From SZUA-229 sp964531165 (GTDB taxonomy: Bacteria; Pseudomonadota; Gammaproteobacteria; SZUA-229), in the NCBI GenBank assembly GCA_964531165.1, contig CAZHEA010000034.1, positions 1-33,181 of the forward strand: 33,181 nt of DNA, read 5' to 3'. Below, piece by piece: positions 8,733-16,164 of the stretch (positions are counted from its first letter, which is position 1; each line of letters opens with the position of its first letter). The notes beneath the pieces are model-generated. The model saw only the letters and a program-made list of their open reading frames with translations, did no database searches and was not told where the DNA came from. The position numbers and the translations under genes are program-made.

Positions 8733-8883
8733 AGATGGCGTGTTTGGCGTGTTCTCATTTTCTTACGTGGTTCAGACTCAAATACTTATCAAAAAATAAT
8801 ATTTTTTAGATGGTGTATTTGAAATTGTTCTCATTATTTTCTGTAGATCAGATTCAAATACTTATCAAAAATTCAATATTAGC
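8733..8883. repeat. Two-copy tandem repeat of about 75 bp upstream of the oxidase gene
   Basis: Copy 1 runs about 8733-8807 and copy 2 about 8808-8883. Both begin AGATGG, share GTTCTCATT (8751-8759 and 8827-8835), and end with an identical 18-base run (8778-8795 and 8854-8871). The rest has diverged. The copies end about 150 bases before the oxidase start and would lie in its mRNA leader if the promoter at 8606-8635 is used. Confidence 0.65.
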
Positions 8884-9032
8884 AATGACTGATTTTTTAA
8901 TTCAGCTAGCTGGTTCCCGTCGCGAAAATTTGTTTATTTTTAAGGTTGCTGGCTTGCATGCCTTTTGCATTCCTTAATAAATTGCTTATTACAAAAACTA
9001 AAAATTATTAACTGGAATATTCAGGAGGCAGT

Positions 9033-10871
9033 ATGATAAAAAGACGTAAATTTCTTAAGGCAAGTGCATTATTAAGTGTACCGGCTGTTTTCGGTGGAGT
9101 AGCTAACGCGCAGCTCTGTCGTCCAACAGGTGTGAGAAGTACCGGCGCCGATGGAACAAGTGGGGGTTCTGAGCCGGATAGTCCGGCAGTAACAGCATAT
9201 ACAATGCCCATGTTTATTCCACCGAAGTTGGCGGATAAAACAGAAGCTAATATGACCGGTGGACCGATTGATCCTGAGCGTCACCAACGTTATGACGAGT
9301 TCCAGGTAACCAATGCCAAACATGAGCAGCATATTTCTGAAGGTGCATGGAACTACCATGATGATTTGTCTGCACTGACACCTGATATGGGTTTTGGTGG
9401 TGCAGGTGCAGGTTCAGTTGCCTGGATGTACAGCGGTGGTGAAGCCGATGGTGCTTCACCTGAGTATACGACGCCGGGTCCAACTCTGGTTGCGCGTTAC
9501 GGAAATCCTGCATTTGTGCGTCGTCACAATGACCTGCCAATAGCTGACGATGTAGTAATGCCGGTTGGTTATCCCGCAATTTCAACACATTTACATAATG
9601 CCCACACCGCATCTGAGAGTGATGGTTATCCGATGGATTTCGCTATGCCAGGTGAATTCTGGGAGCATCATTATGCAATGTACTATGCGCGTGATGACTC
9701 GAACGAAGCTTTAGGTAGTCTCTGGTATCACGATCATATGATCGACTTTACTGCCACAAATGTATATGCCGGTTTGTCAGGTATGGCTATCTTTTATGAT
9801 GACATCGATGCGGGTGACGAAACACTAAATGATGGTACTAACCTGCAACTGCCAGGTAACATGCAATTTGGTAACACCGTTGATGGTAGTGGTAATAGTG
9901 ACGGTGGTTCATTAGGTTATGACGTATCTATGATATTGCATGATGTGCGTTTTGATGCAGTCGGTAACCCGACGTATAACGTATTTGATACTGATGGTCA
10001 TCTGGGCGATTTAATTACGGTTAACCGTAAAGTTCAGCCTTTCATGAAGGTTGAAGCGCGTAAATATCGTTTCCGTATTTATGATGGTGGTCCTTCACGT
10101 TTTTATGAGTTGGGCTTCTTTCAAACCTTAAGCGGCACGGGCAACTCTACTGTTGCCAGTGATACGGCTGAAACGTTCACTATTATTGCGAATGACGGTA
10201 ACTTATTAGAAGTGCCTTTCACAACAGCAACCAGTGTTATTGTTGGTCCTGCAAATCGTAATGACGTGATCATTGATTTCTCTCAGTACAATGTAGGTGA
10301 CAAGATTGAAATGTTAAATCTGGCTGAGCAGGATAATGGCCAGGGTCCAACTGGTCGGCGTTTAAACGGTCAGGATCGTATGCGGGTTATGCAGTTTGAA
10401 GTGATTGCATCGCCTGATGCTGATGTCAGTCAGGTGCCTGCAAATCTACGTCCATTACCGGCTATTCCGCAAGATGTTTTAGATGGTACAGATAACCTGA
10501 TTCATCGCGAATGGATATTCGATCATGATATGGGCTTATGGACAGTGAATGGTCAATTCATGGATCCTTCTATTATTTCTGCAGCACCTAAGCAGGGTAC
10601 AGCTGAAGTCTGGACTTTCCGTAATGCGGGTAGCTCATGGGCACATCCATGTCATGTTCATTTCGAAGAATGTCAAATTCTGGAATGGAATGGTAAAGCA
10701 CCAACCGGTGTTCTTAAAGCTAGAAAAGACGTTATGACATTAGGTCCTAACGATGTAGTTAAAGTGTTCTATCGTTTTGATGATTTTATCGGTCGTTATG
10801 TCATTCATTGCCACAACAATGTGCATGAAGATAACGCAATGATGCTGCGCTGGGATATTACTCCGGGCTAG
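9033..10871 (+). CDS. Tat-exported multicopper oxidase, CotA/bilirubin oxidase-like
   Basis: A 612-residue periplasmic three-cupredoxin oxidase that couples one-electron oxidation of a substrate to reduction of O2 to water. The Tat signal has KRRKFLK (3-9) and ends in ANA (24-26), giving a predicted mature N terminus of Gln27. All copper ligands are visible: H186 and H188 (HLH), H233 and H235 (WYHDH), H538, H541 and H543 (HPCHVH), and H592, C593, H594, H598 and axial M603 in the final HCHNNVHEDNAM motif. The T1 site is therefore the methionine type. The region around 260-295 is a Gly/Asp-rich insertion. AGGAGG four bases before the ATG is a strong ribosome site. It leads an operon of exported redox proteins. 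The substrate (Cu(I), Mn(II), Fe(II) or a phenolic compound) cannot be decided from sequence. Confidence 0.95.
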   Translation: MIKRRKFLKASALLSVPAVFGGVANAQLCRPTGVRSTGADGTSGGSEPDSPAVTAYTMPMFIPPKLADKTEANMTGGPIDPERHQRYDEFQVTNAKHEQHISEGAWNYHDDLSALTPDMGFGGAGAGSVAWMYSGGEADGASPEYTTPGPTLVARYGNPAFVRRHNDLPIADDVVMPVGYPAISTHLHNAHTASESDGYPMDFAMPGEFWEHHYAMYYARDDSNEALGSLWYHDHMIDFTATNVYAGLSGMAIFYDDIDAGDETLNDGTNLQLPGNMQFGNTVDGSGNSDGGSLGYDVSMILHDVRFDAVGNPTYNVFDTDGHLGDLITVNRKVQPFMKVEARKYRFRIYDGGPSRFYELGFFQTLSGTGNSTVASDTAETFTIIANDGNLLEVPFTTATSVIVGPANRNDVIIDFSQYNVGDKIEMLNLAEQDNGQGPTGRRLNGQDRMRVMQFEVIASPDADVSQVPANLRPLPAIPQDVLDGTDNLIHREWIFDHDMGLWTVNGQFMDPSIISAAPKQGTAEVWTFRNAGSSWAHPCHVHFEECQILEWNGKAPTGVLKARKDVMTLGPNDVVKVFYRFDDFIGRYVIHCHNNVHEDNAMMLRWDITPG

Positions 10872-10919
10872 GCAGGACGATAACCAGCAAAACTACATAT
10901 GAATTGTTAGGAGTAACTA

Positions 10920-11546
10920 ATGAAAGATAGAAGAAAATTTTTAGCGTCAATGGCTGTTGCGATACCGTCAATTGCTGTATCTGGAGTGGCTGCGGCTGCA
11001 ACAGATAAAAACAGTGGCTTTAAAGCATGCCCGCGTGGCATTACCGGTCCAACTGCACATCGTTTTCCACAGGCGATTGTAACGGATCAAAACAAAAAGA
11101 AAGCGTGGTTTTATGAAGAATTAATTCATGACAAAATTGTCCTGATTAATTTCACTTCCGTTCGTGGTGAAGAGCATTATCCGATTATAAAAAATACGGT
11201 AAAAGTGCAGGACATGATCGGTGATCGTCTAGGTAAAGATGTTTTTATTTACACGATCTCAACAGACCCGTATCACGATACCCCTGAAAGCCTGAAAGAA
11301 TTGGCTGATGCTCATGGAGCAAAATGGCAGTTTTTAACGGGTAACCCTGATGATATTCGAGGCATTTTAAATGGCTTTGGTATTCGCGGACGAATCAATG
11401 GTTTGTCCTGGGTTGGCAATGAAAAAACAGGTCGCTGGATGACAAAAGCAAGTCGTCAGCATCCTTTGTATATTGCTGAAGCGGTTGCACGACTAAGTAC
11501 TGGTAAGCATCACAAGCCATTCTTAGTTGACATGCACAGTGTTTAA
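10920..11546 (+). CDS. Sco1/SenC-like thioredoxin-fold protein lacking the CxxxC motif, Tat-exported
   Basis: A 208-residue exported protein with a Tat-like signal (DRRKFLAS, residues 3-10; hydrophobic core to about 26). The mature part keeps the Sco layout: KIVLINFTS (72-80), then KVQDMIGDRLGKDVFIYTIS and DPYHDTPESLKELADAHGAK, then FLTG, which are the usual Sco landmarks. Where Sco proteins have the copper-binding C-x3-C after the FT segment, this one reads VRGEEHYP (81-88). The only cysteine of the mature protein is C37, well before the fold. H181 may correspond to the third Sco ligand, but this is uncertain. It therefore probably does not deliver copper by the usual Sco mechanism. A ribosome site TTAGGAG precedes the ATG, 48 bases after the oxidase stop. 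Confidence 0.85.
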   Translation: MKDRRKFLASMAVAIPSIAVSGVAAAATDKNSGFKACPRGITGPTAHRFPQAIVTDQNKKKAWFYEELIHDKIVLINFTSVRGEEHYPIIKNTVKVQDMIGDRLGKDVFIYTISTDPYHDTPESLKELADAHGAKWQFLTGNPDDIRGILNGFGIRGRINGLSWVGNEKTGRWMTKASRQHPLYIAEAVARLSTGKHHKPFLVDMHSV

Positions 11547-11561
11547 GGGGAAAAAATAATA

Positions 11562-13802
11562 ATGAAAACAAATTCAATTAAATATTTAAAAGCGGTGTCG
11601 TTACTGTCAGCAGCTGTTTTATTAGCAGCCTGTGACGGTGATGATGGTATAAATGGTGTCGATGGTAAAGACGGTGCTAACTTTGATGATCCGGCACCGG
11701 CATTTGTCGGTAAAAATCTTAATGATGCGGGTGTTGAAGCGCCCGGTAACTGTACTTTAACCGAAAATGTCTGGTTTCCACCTAATGGTGCAAATCCAGG
11801 AACATTTACCGGTTGGGTTGGTCATCCTTGTCCTCAGCCTCATCCAGGTGGCGGTTCGACTTTCTTTGGTTCGGCTCAATCTACGATTGCCACGGCTGTT
11901 CCTGTGGCAGGTGGTGATCCTGTTCCGGTTGAAACATTGGTTGTTACTCCAGAAGGTCAGTTTGCTGCACAGTCTCCATTTGATGAGCCTCCGGGAAGTA
12001 ACTTCCTGAATACAGTAAACAGTAACCTGTATGACTTCCTCGGTAACGAAATGGAAAACACCCAGCCATCGGCATTAGGTGACAGCACGTACATGTTGCA
12101 TGATGGTCAGGTCATTAAAACGGCTATAGATGAAGAGAATCCTAGTCAGGCATTACGTAAGGTTATCGATATTTTAACTGTCGCTGAAGCTGGTGGTAGT
12201 GTGGATCAGGATGCTGTTCAAATGGGTTTAGATATACTGGAAGGTAATTATATTCCAGGTAAAGCCTACAGTGGTTTCCCGATGCTTCATTACAACGGTC
12301 CTAATAAAATTGGTGTTGTAGAGCCAATTTATAATGAAGATGGCGTTAAGATTGGTGGTAATGTAAATGTTGATATGATTTATTGGGATCAGCATATCGA
12401 ATCTAACGTAGCATTAGTTGACCCTTCTGCTGTGCAGAATGTTCCCTGGACGGTAACCTACAATGTGAATATCTTAAGTGGTGGTATGGAAGACTTCTCA
12501 CCCATGGTTATGAACTTTGACGTTGCACCTAATGGTAGTCGTGGCCCATTCCATGCTTCAATGGACCAGTCCTACTTCCCAATGCTGGAAGAAGGTAATC
12601 GCTATACTGTGAAAATTAAAGAAACACAGGGTAAGTACTTTAACTTAACTTATACTTGGGGCTGGAGAATACATCCACCAAGAGTACAGGTTATGGAAAA
12701 TGCACTTAAGTTAGCGGGTGGTAAAACACTGGTTGCTCATGAAGTAGACGTGTTTGGTATCAACCCAATGGGTGGTGAGTCTCAGAAAGTAGCAGCGATT
12801 TCAATGATTGGTGATTTGTCTCCTGCAAAACGCATGTGGAATCTGTTGAAAGCATATCAAAATACAGGTTCAACAACGACTGAAGATCAGGTTCCAGTAA
12901 CACCTCCAGCTGTTATTGCGGGTACTGCTGTAAACCTTAGAGAAGCATGGCTTGACTGGCAGGATCGTACGAAATTACCAGCCGGAGTTACGGCTGATCC
13001 GACTGCGACGATTACACTGTTATTCGTAAATAATACTATTTATGGAAGTAAGCAGGGTGATACGGGTACCGGTGATTCAGGTGATGACAGTGGTCAGGGT
13101 CCTGCAGCGTTTAAGGGAATATGTAACGGTTGTGCACATGACTGGAACAAACGTCCTTATATCTATAATGTAACGTTACTGAATGGTGATCATTTTCCTC
13201 ATGGTTACATGAACGTTGACTTTGGTGGCTCACGTGGCTGGGAAAATCAGTATCAGGATACTGATCCAACAACCGCTTTAGCATTGCATCCGCATACAGG
13301 GCAAACGACTATTTTAGGTAGCCGAACTCAGCTTGTTGATGATGTACTGTTAGATACAACAACAAATACAGGCAAGCAGGCATTAGCAGTAGTACCTGAT
13401 GGCTTAGGATCTGTTGAAGTATTAAATGGTGATACTGTAGAAACGGTTGTTGCCGGTGCGACTGTAGTAACCAATGACCGTGTGTTCCCAATGAACTCAG
13501 GCGGTATGGAAGAGTTTCTACGATCTTCACCACGTGGTTTAACTGAAGATGGAACAATTAATGATAATGCTGCTCAGCAGTTTGGTTCAGGTTGTTTCTT
13601 CACCTTCGGTCGTCATCATGCATGGCCTAATGCTGGCGGACCATGGGGTGCAATTATCGTTCCTCCATATGGTGCAATGACAGCTAACCAGCCAAGTCAG
13701 CATAAAGTTCAAATCGAGTATAACTTTGAGCCAAGTCGTCGCTTGAAGATATATCAGTTTGATCCATTACATCATGATGTAGCTGTTTACTCACTACACT
13801 AA
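11562..13802 (+). CDS. Large secreted lipoprotein of unknown function
   Basis: A 746-residue protein with a lipoprotein signal: hydrophobic stretch, then LAAC with the lipidated Cys at C24. The mature start is a short collagen-like run (GDDGINGVDGKDG, 26-38). The rest has no family I recognise. It is rich in Gly, Asn, Pro and aromatic residues, with segments suggesting beta-rich folds. Cysteines in the mature part are few; one pair is C521 and C524 in CNGCAH (a CxxCxH, not the CxxCH heme signature). Near the C terminus are C678 and the FGRHHAWP segment (682-689) with paired histidines. The gene follows the Sco-like gene by 15 bases with AAGGGG at 11545-11550, so it is part of the oxidase operon. 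A role as partner, substrate carrier or scaffold of the oxidase is inference only. Confidence 0.85.
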   Translation: MKTNSIKYLKAVSLLSAAVLLAACDGDDGINGVDGKDGANFDDPAPAFVGKNLNDAGVEAPGNCTLTENVWFPPNGANPGTFTGWVGHPCPQPHPGGGSTFFGSAQSTIATAVPVAGGDPVPVETLVVTPEGQFAAQSPFDEPPGSNFLNTVNSNLYDFLGNEMENTQPSALGDSTYMLHDGQVIKTAIDEENPSQALRKVIDILTVAEAGGSVDQDAVQMGLDILEGNYIPGKAYSGFPMLHYNGPNKIGVVEPIYNEDGVKIGGNVNVDMIYWDQHIESNVALVDPSAVQNVPWTVTYNVNILSGGMEDFSPMVMNFDVAPNGSRGPFHASMDQSYFPMLEEGNRYTVKIKETQGKYFNLTYTWGWRIHPPRVQVMENALKLAGGKTLVAHEVDVFGINPMGGESQKVAAISMIGDLSPAKRMWNLLKAYQNTGSTTTEDQVPVTPPAVIAGTAVNLREAWLDWQDRTKLPAGVTADPTATITLLFVNNTIYGSKQGDTGTGDSGDDSGQGPAAFKGICNGCAHDWNKRPYIYNVTLLNGDHFPHGYMNVDFGGSRGWENQYQDTDPTTALALHPHTGQTTILGSRTQLVDDVLLDTTTNTGKQALAVVPDGLGSVEVLNGDTVETVVAGATVVTNDRVFPMNSGGMEEFLRSSPRGLTEDGTINDNAAQQFGSGCFFTFGRHHAWPNAGGPWGAIIVPPYGAMTANQPSQHKVQIEYNFEPSRRLKIYQFDPLHHDVAVYSLH

Positions 13803-13808
13803 AATATT

Positions 13809-13844
13809 GGGCAGGTTCTCATGTTGGTCTTTGAGAGCCTGCCT
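13809..13844 (+). terminator. Hairpin after the lipoprotein gene
   Basis: GGCAGGTTCTCA at 13810-13821 pairs with TGAGAGCCTGCC at 13832-13843 (one G-U pair), loop of 10 bases. It begins eight bases after the stop codon. No T-run follows, so it may be a weak terminator or an mRNA 3' stabiliser. Confidence 0.5.
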
Positions 13845-13868
13845 GGTACAACTAAATAAATTTTTAGT

Positions 13869-13874
13869 TATAAT
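13869..13874 (+). promoter_or_regulatory. Candidate -10 box immediately before the cyclotransferase ATG
   Basis: TATAAT at 13869-13874 lies six bases before the ATG at 13881, so transcription would begin at or next to the start codon, giving a leaderless mRNA. The -35 region (about 13846-13851, GTACAA) is poor, so this is tentative. Confidence 0.3.
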
Positions 13875-13880
13875 AGTGTG

Positions 13881-14849
13881 ATGAACAAGACAGTAAAAGA
13901 TAGTAGTAACAAAATAAGGCCTTTTGCAAAACAAAAGGCCTTATTTTATTTTACCGGTTTAATGTGCGCAGGCATTGTGTCAGCAAATCAACAACCTCAG
14001 AGCGATAATGAATTGGTGTTTGAGAGCGCAGACTGCTCAATTGGCGCTATTCAAGATAAACAAAAAAAATACAGAAACAAATTACGAAATACAAGATATT
14101 TTCCAGGTGAATTCAATGCGCTAAAAAATGAATCAAGGCGACCCAATATAACAGATATAGTTAATATTGAATTTAGATTAATAAAAACCACACCTCATGA
14201 TGTAAAATCATATACGCAGGGGCTTAGTTACTATAATGGATATATCTATGAAAGCACGGGTGGTTTAGGGTTTTCTGAATTGAGAAAACTGGAGTTGGAA
14301 ACAGGTAAATTAATTAAATTTAAAAAAGTAGCTGACGAGTATTTTGCAGAGGGTTTAGCTGTTTCAAATAATCAATTGGTGCAATTGACCTTAAAAAAGA
14401 ACGTAGCTTTTATTTATGATATACAGGACCTGAAAGAGGTAGATAAATTTAGTTTTTCTGGTGATGGCTGGGGTGTAGTCAGTCTGGGGGAAGAATTGAT
14501 AATAAGTGATGGCACGGCAGAGCTGCAGCGAGTGTCGGCAAATAATCATCAGCATATAAGCAGAGCCAAAGTGATGGTAAGTGGTGTTGAGTTACAGGGC
14601 GTTAATGAAATGGAATACATTAACGGTATGATTTACGCTAATATCTGGCCAACAGACTGTATAGCCGTGATCGATCCGTTAAAATTTAATGTAGAAGCGT
14701 GGCTGGATTTATCTTCCCTGTATCCTGCAAATAGAAGACTAAGTGAATCATCAGTATTGAATGGTATTGCTTATGATGTTGAAAATAAAGTTTTACTGGT
14801 GACAGGAAAAAACTGGCCAGAAATTTATCATTTAAAGTTAAACGAATAA
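13881..14849 (+). CDS. Glutaminyl-peptide cyclotransferase (papaya-type, five-bladed propeller)
   Basis: A 322-residue exported enzyme that converts N-terminal Gln of peptides or proteins to pyroglutamate. Landmarks of the plant/bacterial glutamine cyclotransferase family are all present: YTQGLSYYNGYIYESTG, then FAEGLA, GDGWGV, SDGTAELQ, VNEMEYINGMIYANIWPTD and finally LNGIAYD with VTGKNWPEIYHL. A hydrophobic signal (ALFYFTGLMCAGIVSA) precedes the mature part. It starts at 13881; a GTG at 13878 is an alternative. The start region contains a terminator-like hairpin (13911-13947) within the first codons. It lies between the oxidase and Cus-type genes, all on the plus strand. The likely in-operon substrate is the oxidase, whose predicted mature N terminus is Gln (see findings). 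Confidence 0.9.
   Translation: MNKTVKDSSNKIRPFAKQKALFYFTGLMCAGIVSANQQPQSDNELVFESADCSIGAIQDKQKKYRNKLRNTRYFPGEFNALKNESRRPNITDIVNIEFRLIKTTPHDVKSYTQGLSYYNGYIYESTGGLGFSELRKLELETGKLIKFKKVADEYFAEGLAVSNNQLVQLTLKKNVAFIYDIQDLKEVDKFSFSGDGWGVVSLGEELIISDGTAELQRVSANNHQHISRAKVMVSGVELQGVNEMEYINGMIYANIWPTDCIAVIDPLKFNVEAWLDLSSLYPANRRLSESSVLNGIAYDVENKVLLVTGKNWPEIYHLKLNE
13911..13950 (+). terminator. Terminator-like hairpin inside the start of the cyclotransferase gene
   Basis: AAAATAAGGCCTTTTG at 13911-13926 and CAAAAGGCCTTATTTT at 13932-13947 form a perfect 16-bp stem with the loop CAAAA, followed by ATTTTACC. It starts 30 bases after the ATG and encodes the first residues before the signal peptide. It could act as an attenuator between the oxidase genes and the cyclotransferase and Cus genes, or as the real end of the oxidase transcript. 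Confidence 0.6.
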
Positions 14850-14895
14850 TCAGGTGATGTACGAATCGTCCTGAGTTAGAAAAGAGTAGAGTGTA

Positions 14896-16152
14896 ATGCA
14901 AAAGAAACTGATTTTTATATTTTTAGCCGTCATTATTTCAAGTTTCTTGATTTTTCAATATATTGATGACGATGCAGATGACGCTGAACTAAATTCAGTA
15001 GCGCAGGTTGAAGCGAGTACTTATGTATGCCCAATGCATTCACATATTGTTTCTCATGAAGCTGATAGCTGCCCTGTATGTGGCATGGATCTGGTGCTGA
15101 ATAAATCAGCAGAACATTCAGATAATAATGAACCATATCCTGAAGTCAGAATAACGCCGGCTATTGCGCATAACTTAGGTGTTAAGACGGCAATAGTTGA
15201 ACGCGGTGACCTGACACATACGATCGAAACGATTGGTAAAATAACCCGTGTTGACCCTATGGCGCGTAGCCGTGTTATATCGCCTATTAATGGCACGATC
15301 ATAAATATGGTTGATAAGTATGCGGGTGATACAGTTAAGCAGGATGAATTTCTGTTCTCCATTTCATCAGAGGATTTATTCAGCAAACAAAAAGAATTTC
15401 AGTTAGCTTTTATGAGTGGTAAAAAAGCCATAGCCAGTACGATGATTCCTGAACTTGTTTCTATGGGGCTTGATGCAGAGCAGGTGGCTAAACTACAGCA
15501 GGGTGAAGAAGCTGTTTTACCGGTGATGATATATGCAAAAGAAGATGGTTATATTTTTTCACGTAGAGGAAAGGCCGGAGAGAAAATAACATCATCATAT
15601 ACCGTGTTTAATTTAGGCGGTGATTATCAGGTTATAGAAGTAACGGCAGAAATATTTGAGCGGCAGTGGGATTTGGTAAAAGAAGACCAGCCAGCCAGTA
15701 TGCAACTAAGAAATTTACCCGGCAAAGTTTTTTATGGTGTGGTTGATCGAGTAGATGAGCCTGTTGGTTACACTACACGTGCATTAGAAACACGTTTGAA
15801 ATTTAAAACAAATTTTAAAGGTATGACACAAAGCACTTTTGCCCGGATTATTATTGAAGGCAAAACCAAGCATAATGTTATCACTGTACCCAGAGATGCG
15901 GTGATAAGGACAGAGCAGGGTGACCGGCTTATTCATGTTCTGGATGACAACACATATCAGCCTGTTGAAATACAAACAGGCGAAGAATCGAATGGAAAAA
16001 TTGAAATAATTTCGGGTATAGATCCGGGTTGTGAAGTGGTTGTATCAGGTCAGTTTTTAATTGATTCAGAAAGTAATTTGTTGTCTGAGCTAAATAGAAT
16101 GACAGCAATAAAGCCATCAAAGAAAGAACAGTCTAATGATGAATCAATGTAA
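14896..16152 (+). CDS. cusB: CusB-like RND efflux periplasmic adaptor with heavy-metal-binding domain
   Basis: A 418-residue adaptor that links the RND pump to an outer membrane channel and can take part in metal transfer. The N-terminal signal or anchor (5-20) is followed by a Cys/Met/His metal-binding domain at about 44-64: CPMH (C45-H48), H54 and CPVCGMD (C59-D65). The remainder has the barrel-sandwich hybrid start (about 95-150), coiled-coil part (about 150-200) and beta-barrel with C-terminal domains. It begins 46 bases after the cyclotransferase and is followed 12 bases later by the pump gene. An E. coli-like CusC outer-membrane factor and CusF are not seen in this window. Confidence 0.9.
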   Translation: MQKKLIFIFLAVIISSFLIFQYIDDDADDAELNSVAQVEASTYVCPMHSHIVSHEADSCPVCGMDLVLNKSAEHSDNNEPYPEVRITPAIAHNLGVKTAIVERGDLTHTIETIGKITRVDPMARSRVISPINGTIINMVDKYAGDTVKQDEFLFSISSEDLFSKQKEFQLAFMSGKKAIASTMIPELVSMGLDAEQVAKLQQGEEAVLPVMIYAKEDGYIFSRRGKAGEKITSSYTVFNLGGDYQVIEVTAEIFERQWDLVKEDQPASMQLRNLPGKVFYGVVDRVDEPVGYTTRALETRLKFKTNFKGMTQSTFARIIIEGKTKHNVITVPRDAVIRTEQGDRLIHVLDDNTYQPVEIQTGEESNGKIEIISGIDPGCEVVVSGQFLIDSESNLLSELNRMTAIKPSKKEQSNDESM

Positions 16153-16164
16153 GGGCTTGCCATT

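Larger units (their letters stand above)
7876..9032. other. Long intergenic region between the kinase and the multicopper oxidase operon
   Basis: 1157 bases without a convincing gene. It must hold the divergent promoters of the kinase and the oxidase operon. Seen in it: a 13-bp inverted repeat with arms 392 bases apart (8237-8249 and 8641-8653), a TGTAAC palindrome (8461-8476) with a third half-site, a possible promoter (8606-8635), a two-copy 75-bp tandem repeat (8733-8883) and a strong AGGAGG ribosome site (9023-9028). A 55-codon open frame at 8810-8977 is present but has no ribosome site. Confidence 0.6.

Noticed and set aside
8810..8977. 55-codon open frame starting inside the second 75-bp repeat
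   Set aside because: No ribosome site, AT-driven composition, and the first repeat copy breaks the same frame. It is more likely leader or promoter DNA.
13122..13139. Heme c site in the large lipoprotein
   Set aside because: The motif is CNGCAH (CxxCxH), not CxxCH, so covalent heme attachment by the usual system is not expected.
15054..15386. 110-codon minus-strand open frame within cusB
   Set aside because: It is a shadow of a clearly coding plus-strand gene and shows no family features.
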